A stretch of DNA of 7,145 bases from Alphaproteobacteria bacterium (GTDB lineage: Bacteria > Pseudomonadota > Alphaproteobacteria > ATCC43930 > CGMCC-115725). Position 1 is the first letter of the stretch, and each line of letters starts with the position of its first letter. The DNA is taken from contig JAFAWI010000224.1 in the NCBI GenBank assembly GCA_019241915.1, positions 1 to 7,145 of the forward strand, in the 5' to 3' direction. Below the pieces are notes generated by a model that was given only the letters and a program-made list of their open reading frames with translations, did no database searches and was not told the origin of the DNA. Shown in pieces: positions 1 through 6,280 of the stretch. Made by a program: the position numbers and the translations under genes.

Positions 1-1
1 C

Positions 2-1069
2 ATCACGACGATTTTCAACATGCGCGCGCCGGGGATGACGTTGCACCGGATGCCGCTGTTTGTATGGTCGATCCTGGTGACCGCGTTCCTGCTATTGCTG
101 GCATTGCCGGTGCTGGCCGGCGCGATCACGATGCTGCTGACCGACCGCAATTTCGGCACCACCTTCTTCGAGCCGTCGGGCGGCGGCGACCCGCTGCTCT
201 TCCTGCATCTGTTCTGGTTTTTCGGCCATCCCGAGGTCTACATCCTGATCCTGCCGGGTTTCGGCATGATCTCGCAGATCGTCTCGACCTTTTCGAAAAA
301 GCCGGTGTTCGGCTATCTCGGCATGGCCTATGCGATGGTCGCGATCGGCGGGATCGGGTTTGTCGTGTGGGCACACCATATGTACACGACCGGCATCTCG
401 ATCGACACGCGGGCCTATTTCACCGCCGCGACGATGGTGATCGCGGTGCCGACCGGCGTCAAAATCTTCTCGTGGGTCGCGACGATGTGGGGCGGCTCGA
501 TCGAGTTTCGCGTGCCGATGCTGTGGGCGATCGGCTTTATCTTCCTGTTCACGGTCGGCGGCGTGACCGGCGTCGTGCTCGCCAATGCCGGTGTCGATAT
601 CGCCCTGCACAACACGTATTACGTGGTCGGCCATTTTCACTACGTGTTGTCGCTCGGTGCGGTGTTCGCGCTGTTTGGCGGCTTTTACTACTGGATCGGC
701 AAGATGTCGGGCCGGCAGTACAGCGAATGGATGGGCCAGGTCCATTTCTGGACGACCTTCATCGGCGTCAACCTGACCTTTTTCCCGATGCACTTCCTCG
801 GGCTGGCGGGGATGCCGCGCCGCATAGCGGACTACCCCGAGGCCTTCGCCGGATGGAACCATATTGCTTCGGTCGGCACTTACATCTCCTCCGCCTCGAC
901 GGTCTGGTTCGTCTTTATCGTGCTGCACACGCTGCTCGCGGGCAAACGGGTCGGCGCCAATTATTGGGGCGAGGGGGCAACGACGCTCGAATGGCACGTG
1001 CCGTCGCCGCCGCCGTTCCACACCTATAACGAGCTGCCGGTGATCACCGCGGCGCATGCGGGTCACTGA
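2..1069 (+). CDS. ctaD: Cytochrome c oxidase subunit I (aa3-type), 3' part; 5' end outside window
   Basis: This is the catalytic heme-copper subunit of the inner-membrane aa3 oxidase, which reduces O2 to water and pumps protons. The open frame runs in from the window edge, so the ATG at position 20 is internal; 355 residues are visible. Seen in the fragment: GHPEVY at residues 75-80, holding the CuB ligand His76 cross-linked to Tyr80; the CuB pair His125-His126; the K-channel Lys154 in TGVKIFSW; the heme ligands His211 (a3) and His213 (a); and the heme-propionate arginines Arg273-Arg274. Adding 200 gives the Paracoccus denitrificans numbers (276, 280, 325, 326, 354, 411, 413, 473, 474), so there is no net indel across this region. 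About 200 N-terminal residues, including the D-channel entry and the other heme a ligand, lie upstream. It is followed after 36 bp by ctaB. The residue after the Arg pair is Ile rather than the usual Tyr. Identification is essentially certain. Confidence 0.98.
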   Translation: MTTIFNMRAPGMTLHRMPLFVWSILVTAFLLLLALPVLAGAITMLLTDRNFGTTFFEPSGGGDPLLFLHLFWFFGHPEVYILILPGFGMISQIVSTFSKKPVFGYLGMAYAMVAIGGIGFVVWAHHMYTTGISIDTRAYFTAATMVIAVPTGVKIFSWVATMWGGSIEFRVPMLWAIGFIFLFTVGGVTGVVLANAGVDIALHNTYYVVGHFHYVLSLGAVFALFGGFYYWIGKMSGRQYSEWMGQVHFWTTFIGVNLTFFPMHFLGLAGMPRRIADYPEAFAGWNHIASVGTYISSASTVWFVFIVLHTLLAGKRVGANYWGEGATTLEWHVPSPPPFHTYNELPVITAAHAGH

Positions 1070-1105
1070 CCGCGGGGTCGGGGTGAGACGTCGGGCGCGA
1101 GTGCC

Positions 1106-2035
1106 GTGAGCGAGATCCCGAGCAGCGCGGTGGCGCCGCCGCTGGACGCGGTCGGCGGCGCCGCGGTCGGCGACTATGTGCAGATCCTCAAGCCGCGGGT
1201 GATGTCGCTGGTGGTGTTCACCGGGGTGGTCGGCATGGTGCTGGCGCCCGGCCATCTGCACCCCTTCCTCGCGGCGGTCGCGGTCTTGTGCATCGCGATC
1301 GGCGCCGGCGCGTCCGGCGCGATCAACATGTGGTACGACCGCGACATCGACCGGGTGATGCGGCGCACCGCATCGCGGCCGCTGCCGGCGGGCCGCATGC
1401 TGCCGGGTGAAGCGCTCGGCTTTGGGTGCGTGCTGGCAGTGGGGTCGGTCGCGGTCATGGGGGTCGCGGTCAACTGGGCCGCGGCGGCGCTGCTGGCGCT
1501 GACCATCGCGTTCTACGTTTTTGTCTACACGATCTGGCTCAAGCGGCGGACGCCGCAGAACATCGTGATCGGCGGCGCCGCCGGGGCGCTGCCGCCGCTG
1601 ATCGGCTGGGCTGCGGTGACCGGCGATCTCGGCTGGGGCGGGATCGCGCTGTTTGCGATCATCTTCTTCTGGACGCCGCCGCATTTCTGGGCGCTCTCGC
1701 TCTACAAGACGGGCGAATACGCTGCCGCCGGCATCCCGATGCTCCCCGTCGTGGCCGGCGCGCGCGAGACCAAGAAGCAGATGCTGCTGTACACGCTGGT
1801 GCTGTGGCCGGTGACGGCGGCGCCATGGCTGCTCGGCATCGCCGGCCCGCTTTACGGAATCGGGGCGGGCTTGCTGAGCCTCGCCTTTACCGGCAGCGCA
1901 CTGCGCGTGTGGCGCGACGACGGCGAGCGCCGCGCGCGGGAGATGTTCGCGTTCTCGCTTGCCTATCTGTTCCTTCTCTTCGTGCTGCTGCTGGTCGACC
2001 CCGCGCTGCGGCTCATGGGCGGCGGCGGGCGATGA
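1106..2035 (+). CDS. ctaB: Protoheme IX farnesyltransferase (heme O synthase)
   Basis: This integral membrane UbiA-family prenyltransferase adds a farnesyl group to heme b to make heme O, the precursor of heme a for the oxidase encoded alongside it. The 309 residues match the usual CtaB/CyoE length of about 300. The first Asp-rich motif, N74-x3-D78-x3-D82 followed by RRT, binds Mg2+ and the prenyl diphosphate. The second conserved loop is YTIWLKR at 141-147, followed by TPQNIVIGG. A third block, FWTPPHFWALSLY followed by AGIPMLPVV, is typical of the CyoE subfamily rather than UbiA. Hydrophobic stretches fit a multi-helix membrane protein. The GTG start at 1106 gives the expected short hydrophilic N-terminus before GDYVQILKPRVMSLVVF; the Shine-Dalgarno is weak. 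The stop overlaps the next start (ATGA at 2032-2035). Confidence 0.97.
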   Translation: MSEIPSSAVAPPLDAVGGAAVGDYVQILKPRVMSLVVFTGVVGMVLAPGHLHPFLAAVAVLCIAIGAGASGAINMWYDRDIDRVMRRTASRPLPAGRMLPGEALGFGCVLAVGSVAVMGVAVNWAAAALLALTIAFYVFVYTIWLKRRTPQNIVIGGAAGALPPLIGWAAVTGDLGWGGIALFAIIFFWTPPHFWALSLYKTGEYAAAGIPMLPVVAGARETKKQMLLYTLVLWPVTAAPWLLGIAGPLYGIGAGLLSLAFTGSALRVWRDDGERRAREMFAFSLAYLFLLFVLLLVDPALRLMGGGGR

Positions 2036-2175
2036 CGGCGGTAGATTTGCCCGAGGACCCGACCGATCTGCGCGCGCGGCGGATTCGCGCACGCAACCGT
2101 GCGCTGCTGCTGGTTCTGCTGGGGCTGGTGGGGCTGTTTTATGTGCTGACCTTTGTCCGCATGGGAGCGCATTAG
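2032..2175 (+). CDS. CoxF-like small single-helix protein of the oxidase operon
   Basis: This 47-residue protein has a charged N-terminal half (acidic residues 5-10, then Arg-rich 13-21), one transmembrane segment at about residues 23-41, and a short tail ending in FVRMGAH. Known context: many alphaproteobacterial cox operons carry a short CoxF-type ORF between ctaB and ctaG, with a similar basic stretch followed by one helix ending near a V(R/K)MG motif. Its biochemical role is not established to my knowledge; a role in oxidase assembly is inferred from position only. The ATG overlaps the ctaB stop (ATGA), and its TAG shares a G with the GTG of ctaG, so expression is probably translationally coupled on both sides. 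The Arg-rich side before the helix predicts N-in orientation. The frame is supported by exact interlocking with both neighbours. Confidence 0.85.
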   Translation: MTAVDLPEDPTDLRARRIRARNRALLLVLLGLVGLFYVLTFVRMGAH

Positions 2176-2768
2176 TGCCGGGCCGCACGCCGCATCACGG
2201 CGGCACCGTACTGCTGCTGGTGACGGTGGTGGCGGCGATGGTCGGGCTGAGCTTTGCCTCGGCGCCGCTCTACCGGCTGTTCTGCGCAGCCACCGGCTAT
2301 GGCGGCACGACGCAGCGAGCGGCTGCCGCGCCAAAAGGTGTTGCCAACTCGGTCGTCACGGTGCGGTTCGATACCCAGACCGCGCCAGACCTCGCCTGGG
2401 AATTTCGCCCGTTGGTCAATCAGGTCCAGGTACGTCCGGGTGAGCAGCAGCAGGTCTTTTTCCGGGCGGTCAACCGATCGCAGGACGCGATCACAGGACA
2501 GGCGACATTCAATGTCACGCCGATGAAATCGGGTATCTATTTCGACAAGCTGCAATGCTTCTGTTTTAACGAGCAGTACCTGGCGCCGGGGGAGAGCAAG
2601 GACATGGGGGTCGTCTTCTTTGTCGACCCCGACATGCTCAAGGATCCCGAGACCAGCGACGTCCGCACGATCACGCTGTCCTACTCGATGTTCCGCGCGG
2701 CGAACCCGCGCAGCGAACCGCCGCCTGCCGTTGCCCAAAAACCTGATAAACCGGGGCCGAACTCATGA
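2175..2768 (+). CDS. ctaG: Cytochrome c oxidase assembly protein CtaG (Cox11 family, CuB chaperone)
   Basis: CtaG delivers copper to the CuB site of subunit I. It is a periplasmic beta-rich domain on one N-terminal membrane anchor. The 197 residues fit the family length. The anchor is at about residues 11-29, followed by the conserved SAPLYRLFC block with Cys37 and the glycine-rich GYGGTTQ. The copper-binding motif C128-F-C130-F is intact, and downstream LAPGESKDMGVVFFVDP is the characteristic Cox11 strand. I chose GTG at 2175 because the reading frame upstream runs into ctaB and coxF, a good GGGAG Shine-Dalgarno lies at 2163-2167 with 7 bp spacing, and the start shares its G with the previous TAG. 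The stop overlaps ctaE (ATGA at 2765-2768). Function is assigned from family knowledge; the motif and context leave little doubt. Confidence 0.97.
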   Translation: MPGRTPHHGGTVLLLVTVVAAMVGLSFASAPLYRLFCAATGYGGTTQRAAAAPKGVANSVVTVRFDTQTAPDLAWEFRPLVNQVQVRPGEQQQVFFRAVNRSQDAITGQATFNVTPMKSGIYFDKLQCFCFNEQYLAPGESKDMGVVFFVDPDMLKDPETSDVRTITLSYSMFRAANPRSEPPPAVAQKPDKPGPNS

Positions 2769-3616
2769 CCGACATTCACGCCGACGCGCATGCGGCCGGG
2801 CACGACGCCCATGGCCACGGAGCGCCCAAGCACCCCTACCATCTGGTCGATCCCAGTCCGTGGCCGGTGTTCGGCGCGGTAGCGGGCGGCGTGATGGCGT
2901 TCGGCGGCGTGATGTTCATGCACGGCGAGGGCTGGTGGCTGCTTGCGCTTGGCACATTGCTCGTGCTGGCGACGATGTTCGTGTGGTGGCGCGACGTGCG
3001 CCGCGAGGCCACGTTCGAGGGCTATCACACGCCGGTCGTGCAGATCGGGCTGCGTTTCGGCATGGCGCTGTTCATCGCCTCCGAGGTCATGTTCTTCGCC
3101 GCGTTCTTCTGGGCGTTCTTTACCTCCAGCCTGTTCCCCGTCGGCGGCGTCTGGCCGCCCAAAGGCATCCACCCGTTCAACCCCTTCGAGTTTCCGTTCC
3201 TCAACACGCTGATCCTGCTGCTGTCGGGGACGACGGTCACCTGGGCCCATCACGCGCTGCTCGAAGGCAATTTCAAGGGGCTCGTGCAGGGGCTGACCGT
3301 AACCGTGCTGCTCGGCATCAGTTTCACCTGCGTCCAGGCCTATGAGTACTCGCACGCCGCGTTTACCTTCAGCGGCGGCATCTACCCGTCGACCTTCTTT
3401 ATGGCGACCGGCTTTCACGGTTTTCACGTGATCATCGGCACGACCTTCCTTGCGGTCTGCTGGTGGCGCGCCGGCAAGGGCGATTTCACGCCGACGCATC
3501 ATTTCGGCCTCGAAGCGGCGGCGTGGTACTGGCATTTCGTCGACGTGGTGTGGCTGTTCCTGTTTGTCTGCATCTACTGGTGGGGCATGGGGGCCGCCCT
3601 TCCGCTCGGCGAATAG
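2765..3616 (+). CDS. ctaE: Cytochrome c oxidase subunit III
   Basis: Subunit III is the seven-helix, cofactor-free subunit that stabilises the aa3 oxidase and supports proton uptake into subunit I. The 283 residues show the standard sequence: a hydrophilic N-terminus leading to YHLVDPSPWPVFGA, the conserved SEVMFFAAFFWAFF helix with its membrane-embedded Glu, WAHHALLEGN, FMATGFHGFHVIIGT, and the C-terminal HHFGLEAAAWYWHFVDVVWL. Hydrophobic stretches account for the expected seven helices. The first 26 residues contain seven histidines (5, 9, 13, 16, 18, 23, 26). The start ATG overlaps the ctaG stop, and the TAG stop shares its G with the next GTG. Placement of ctaE after ctaG is the normal alphaproteobacterial order. 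Confidence 0.98.
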   Translation: MTDIHADAHAAGHDAHGHGAPKHPYHLVDPSPWPVFGAVAGGVMAFGGVMFMHGEGWWLLALGTLLVLATMFVWWRDVRREATFEGYHTPVVQIGLRFGMALFIASEVMFFAAFFWAFFTSSLFPVGGVWPPKGIHPFNPFEFPFLNTLILLLSGTTVTWAHHALLEGNFKGLVQGLTVTVLLGISFTCVQAYEYSHAAFTFSGGIYPSTFFMATGFHGFHVIIGTTFLAVCWWRAGKGDFTPTHHFGLEAAAWYWHFVDVVWLFLFVCIYWWGMGAALPLGE

Positions 3617-3987
3617 TGGCCGCCGACCCGTATGCGCCGGTTTCGCTCGGCCGCGCCGCGCTGCGGTGCCGCTGCCCTCGCTGCGGCGAGGGGCGAGTGT
3701 TTTCGGGCCTGCTGACCGTCCGTCCGGCATGTCCCTGCTGCGATCTCGACTTGTCGGCCGAGGATGCCGGCGACGGGCCCGCGGTGTTCCTGATCTTTCT
3801 GCTCGGCGCGATCGCCATCGGCATTGCCGCATGGCTCGAAATCGTGTTCGCGCCGCCGGTCTGGGTGCACCTCGCAGTGCTAACCCCGCTGATCGTCGGC
3901 GGCGCAATCGGCCTGCTGCGCCCGATGAAGGCCGGCATGATCGCGCTGCAATACCGGCACAACCTGCTCAATCGGCCACAGGCGTGA
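3616..3987 (+). CDS. DUF983 family zinc-ribbon membrane protein
   Basis: This 123-residue protein combines an N-terminal zinc-ribbon-like module with two membrane helices. C20-P-R-C23-G and C39-P-C-C42 form two CxxC pairs that could hold a metal (Cys18 and Cys41 are extra); helices lie at about 56-80 and 84-102. The order CPRCGEGR, then a loop, CxxC, D-L-D-L-S and an acidic stretch is the signature of DUF983, which in alphaproteobacteria is typically found between ctaE and surf1. No biochemical function is established to my knowledge; a role around oxidase assembly is inferred from the conserved neighbourhood. The GTG start is chosen because it shares the G of the ctaE TAG stop (TAGTG at 3614-3618); longer forms would have to start inside ctaE. 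It is the last gene of the overlapping block. Confidence 0.9.
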   Translation: MAADPYAPVSLGRAALRCRCPRCGEGRVFSGLLTVRPACPCCDLDLSAEDAGDGPAVFLIFLLGAIAIGIAAWLEIVFAPPVWVHLAVLTPLIVGGAIGLLRPMKAGMIALQYRHNLLNRPQA

Positions 3988-4131
3988 TCTCGTGAACTTG
4001 TCGCCCGCTCCAACCCTCTCCCGGCAAGCGGGGAGAGGGCGTGCGCCGGTTCTGTTTCCCCCGCCCCGCTCGCGCGGAGAGGGAGGGGGCCGTCGCGCAG
4101 CGATGGGAGGGTGAGGGGCGGGCTGCGAGCG
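3988..4131. other. Intergenic gap between DUF983 gene and surf1
   Basis: This 144-bp non-coding gap is the only sizeable spacer within the oxidase gene set. The first 26 bp hold nothing recognisable; the rest is the palindromic repeat described separately. I see no clear promoter and no U-tract terminator, so surf1 may be transcribed with the upstream genes. Confidence 0.7.
4014..4119. repeat. GC-rich intergenic palindromic repeat element
   Basis: A perfect 9-bp inverted pair CCCTCTCCC (4014-4022) and GGGAGAGGG (4031-4039) encloses an 8-nt loop. A second imperfect pair, 4058-4066 against 4081-4089 (one mismatch), follows. A purine-rich end, GGGAGGGTGAGGGG, closes the block. This composition and module order resemble short dispersed intergenic palindromes common in GC-rich proteobacterial genomes (from memory, not searched). 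There is no coding potential of its own. The right end contributes AGGGG at 4114-4118, 13 bp before the surf1 ATG, so the element may have supplied the ribosome binding region. It could also act as an mRNA hairpin between the overlapping block and surf1. Confidence 0.7.
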
Positions 4132-4857
4132 ATGAACGGGTTCCGTCCGCGGCTGATCCCGACGCTGTTGACGGTTCCGGCCGTACTGATCCTCGCGGCC
4201 TTGGGCCTATGGCAGCTGCAGCGCTTGCAGTGGAAGGAAGACCTCATCGCCCAGCGCACCGCTGCGGGCGCCGCCGCGCCGATCGCGCCGCCGCAAACGC
4301 TCGCCGAAGCGCAGGCCGAGCCGTTTCGGCGCGTCGTCGCGCAAGGCGTGTTCGCGCACGACAAGGAGCTTTATCTCGCCGCCTCGTCGGAGGGCGGTGG
4401 GGCCGGGTATCAGGTGCTGACGCCGCTCAGGATGACCGACGGACGCACCATCATCGTCAATCGCGGGTTTGTGCCGCAGGAGATCAAGGAGCCGGCCAAA
4501 CGCGCGGCAGGGCAGGTCGCGGGCGACGTCCGCGTCGCCGGCCTGCTCCGCCTCCCGCCGGACGTGAAGCCGACGTTCTTCCTGCCCGACAATCGCCCCG
4601 ACCTAAACCTGTGGTTCTGGATCGACCTGCCGGCGATGGCGCGCGCCGGCGGCGTCTCCGACGCGTTACCGTTCTATATCGACGCCGACAAGACGGCAAA
4701 CCCCGGCGGCTGGCCGAAAGGCGGGGTTACGCGGCTCGAATTGCCCAACAACCACCTGCAGTATGCCATCACGTGGTTTGCGCTGGGCATGGCGCTGACT
4801 GTCATCTACGTGCTCTATCATCGCTCTCCCGCTTCGTCGGCGGACGAAGCAAGCTGA
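4132..4857 (+). CDS. surf1: SURF1 family cytochrome oxidase biogenesis protein
   Basis: SURF1 (Shy1 in yeast) binds heme a and assists its insertion into subunit I. The 241 residues have the family layout: an N-terminal helix at about 8-26 running into GLWQLQRLQWK (25-35), a periplasmic domain with FRRV, YQVLTPLR, the strongly conserved IIVNRGFVP, and FWIDLPAM, then a C-terminal block NNHLQYAITWFALG (206-219) opening the second helix (to about 229). I prefer ATG 4132; an in-frame GTG at 4111 lies inside the palindromic repeat and would add seven poorly typical residues. The gene completes the standard alphaproteobacterial cox set after DUF983. The downstream neighbour is not part of the usual oxidase locus. 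Confidence 0.96.
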   Translation: MNGFRPRLIPTLLTVPAVLILAALGLWQLQRLQWKEDLIAQRTAAGAAAPIAPPQTLAEAQAEPFRRVVAQGVFAHDKELYLAASSEGGGAGYQVLTPLRMTDGRTIIVNRGFVPQEIKEPAKRAAGQVAGDVRVAGLLRLPPDVKPTFFLPDNRPDLNLWFWIDLPAMARAGGVSDALPFYIDADKTANPGGWPKGGVTRLELPNNHLQYAITWFALGMALTVIYVLYHRSPASSADEAS

Positions 4858-4862
4858 ACCAA

Positions 4863-4900
4863 GCCGCGGAGCGAAGGTTTACAGCTTTGATGTCCGCGGC
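4863..4900. repeat. Perfect 8-bp inverted repeat upstream of egtB
   Basis: GCCGCGGA at 4863-4870 is the exact inverted complement of TCCGCGGC at 4893-4900, with a 22-nt spacer; the arm centres are 30 bp apart, close to three helical turns. It flanks the candidate -35 hexamer and ends directly before the candidate -10. It could be an operator or an RNA stem after surf1. In GC-rich DNA a chance match of this kind is possible. Confidence 0.45.
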
Positions 4901-4906
4901 CATATC
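4878..4906 (+). promoter_or_regulatory. Possible sigma70-like promoter for egtB-egtD
   Basis: TTTACA (4878-4883) matches the -35 consensus TTGACA at five of six positions. After a 17-bp spacer comes CATATC (4901-4906), only three of six for TATAAT. The local A/T content is higher than in the surrounding sequence, and the position between two functionally unrelated gene sets suits a promoter. The -10 is poor, so this is tentative. Confidence 0.3.
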
Positions 4907-4961
4907 TGACTGACGCGGGACGGGAGAGCGGCGGCGCCGCTCCCGAACGAGAACATTGCCG

Positions 4962-4967
4962 AGGGGA
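4962..4967 (+). promoter_or_regulatory. egtB: Ribosome binding site deciding the egtB start
   Basis: AGGGGA lies 6 bp before the GTG at 4974. An in-frame TTG at 4956 lies upstream of this site and could not use it, so the GTG is preferred. Confidence 0.6.
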
Positions 4968-4973
4968 CCTGCG

Positions 4974-6263
4974 GTGATCGAGATCAACGCCCAGCAAGAG
5001 GCTCGCGACACCGACCGGGCCGCCGCAGCAAGACGCTTCGCCGCCGTCCGCCGCGAAAGCGAGCAACTCGCATCGCGGCTGACCCCCGAAGACCAGTCGA
5101 TCCAGTCGATGCCCGATGTCAGTCCGACAAAATGGCATCTCGCGCATACGACGTGGTTCTTTGAGACGTTCATCCTCGGCCGTTTCGACCCCGGCTACCG
5201 CGTCTTCGACCCGGCCTTCCACTATCTTTTCAATTCGTATTACGAGGCTGAGGGGCCGCGCCACCCGCGGCCGCAGCGGGGTCTCCTGTCGCGCCCGTCC
5301 TGTGCCGACGTCGCCGCCTATCGTGGGCATGTAGATGCGGCCCTCGGCCGGCTGATTGCCGGCGCACCGGCGGAAAGCTGGGTCGAGATTGCGCCGCTCG
5401 TCGAGCTGGGGCTGCATCACGAGCAGCAGCATCAGGAGCTGATCCTGATGGACATCAAGCACGTCTTCTCGTTAAACCCGTTGCTGCCGGCCTATCAGCC
5501 GCCGCGTCGCCGCACCGCGGCAAACGCTGCGCCGCTCGAGTGGATCGAGTTCGCCGGCGGTCTTGTCGAGATCGGCCACGGCGGCGCCGGCTTCGCGTTC
5601 GATAACGAGGAGCCGCGCCACCGGCTGTGGCTCGAACCGTACCGGCTCGCCAGCCGGCCGGTCACTTGCGGCGAATTCGCCGAGTTTGTTGCTGCCGGCG
5701 GCTACCGCGATCCCGAATGCTGGCTGTCGGACGGCTGGGCGACGGTACAAGCGCAAGGCTGGGAGGCGCCGCTTTATTGGCGCGCGGCCGACGAGGGCTG
5801 GCGCATCTTTACGCTGTCCGGCGAGAAGCGGCTCGACCCGGCGGAGCCGGTGGTGCACGTCAGCTTTTACGAGGCCGACGCGTACGCCAAATGGGCCGGC
5901 AAGCGGCTGCCGACCGAGGCCGAATGGGAGCACGCCGCGGCCGGGCTCGCGCTCGCCGGCAACCTCGGCGACAGCCGCCGCTACCACCCGATCGCCGAAG
6001 TCAACGGTGGCGAAGGCGGCCTTCGGCAGATGATCGGCGACGTGTGGGAATGGACCGCGAGCCCCTATACGCCCTACCCCCGCTTTCGTGCCGCCTCCGG
6101 CGCGATCGGCGAGTACAACGGCAAGTTCATGTCGAACCAGATGGTGCTGCGCGGCGGCGCCGCGGTGACCCCGGCCGACCACATCCGCACCACCTATCGC
6201 AATTTCTTTCCGTCGGCGGCGCGCTGGGCCTTTTCCGGCATGCGTCTGGCGGAAGACGCCTGA
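4974..6263 (+). CDS. egtB: Ergothioneine biosynthesis protein EgtB (sulfoxide synthase)
   Basis: EgtB is a non-heme iron enzyme that uses O2 to join the sulfur of a cysteine donor to the imidazole of hercynine, giving a sulfoxide intermediate of ergothioneine; it is cytoplasmic. The 429 residues show the two-part family architecture. A DinB-like helical domain (about 22-160) carries the iron ligands: His58 in HLAHTTWFFE, and His149 and His153 in HHEQQHQEL. A formylglycine-generating-enzyme/C-lectin fold (about 180-427) carries GDVWEWT (355-361), NGKFMSNQMVLRGG (382-395) and RNFFPSAARWAFSGMRLA (409-426). The ligand spacing H-x3-H matches His134/His138 of the characterised mycobacterial enzyme. 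GTG 4974 is chosen for its AGGGGA ribosome site. egtD follows after 17 bp. Whether the sulfur donor is gamma-glutamylcysteine or free cysteine cannot be read off without an alignment; no egtA or egtC is in view. Confidence 0.96.
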   Translation: MIEINAQQEARDTDRAAAARRFAAVRRESEQLASRLTPEDQSIQSMPDVSPTKWHLAHTTWFFETFILGRFDPGYRVFDPAFHYLFNSYYEAEGPRHPRPQRGLLSRPSCADVAAYRGHVDAALGRLIAGAPAESWVEIAPLVELGLHHEQQHQELILMDIKHVFSLNPLLPAYQPPRRRTAANAAPLEWIEFAGGLVEIGHGGAGFAFDNEEPRHRLWLEPYRLASRPVTCGEFAEFVAAGGYRDPECWLSDGWATVQAQGWEAPLYWRAADEGWRIFTLSGEKRLDPAEPVVHVSFYEADAYAKWAGKRLPTEAEWEHAAAGLALAGNLGDSRRYHPIAEVNGGEGGLRQMIGDVWEWTASPYTPYPRFRAASGAIGEYNGKFMSNQMVLRGGAAVTPADHIRTTYRNFFPSAARWAFSGMRLAEDA

Positions 6264-6280
6264 CCTCGGAGACCGTGCCG

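Larger units (their letters stand above)
4858..4973. other. Intergenic gap between surf1 and egtB
   Basis: This 116-bp spacer separates the oxidase genes from the ergothioneine genes. It holds an 8-bp perfect inverted repeat (4863-4900), a possible weak sigma70-type promoter, and a short palindrome at 4926-4942 (GAGCGGC, 3-nt centre, GCCGCTC) with no following T-tract. The ribosome binding site of egtB is at its 3' end. No ORF is recognised. Confidence 0.7.

Noticed and set aside
92..2188. 698-codon open frame on the minus strand opposite ctaD and ctaB
   Set aside because: Its translation is rich in Arg, His, Asp and Pro with no recognisable domain, and it lies antisense to two certain genes. 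Long antisense frames are expected in GC-rich coding DNA.
2681..3907. 408-codon minus-strand frame opposite ctaE and the DUF983 gene
   Set aside because: Low-complexity, strongly charged composition and complete antisense overlap with recognised membrane protein genes; a shadow frame.
4111..4131. Upstream in-frame GTG start for surf1
   Set aside because: It lies inside the palindromic repeat and has no better ribosome site; ATG 4132 gives a typical N-terminus.
4926..4942. Short GC-rich palindrome as a rho-independent terminator after surf1
   Set aside because: The stem is only 7 bp with a 3-nt centre and is followed by CCGAACG rather than a T-tract, and it sits nearer egtB than surf1. Runs of this kind are common by chance in GC-rich DNA.
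4956..4973. Upstream TTG start for egtB
   Set aside because: The good AGGGGA ribosome site lies downstream of this TTG and is correctly spaced for GTG 4974.
6275..6280. In-frame GTG start for egtD, two codons upstream
   Set aside because: The GGAGA ribosome site is almost adjacent to it; spacing favours ATG 6281.
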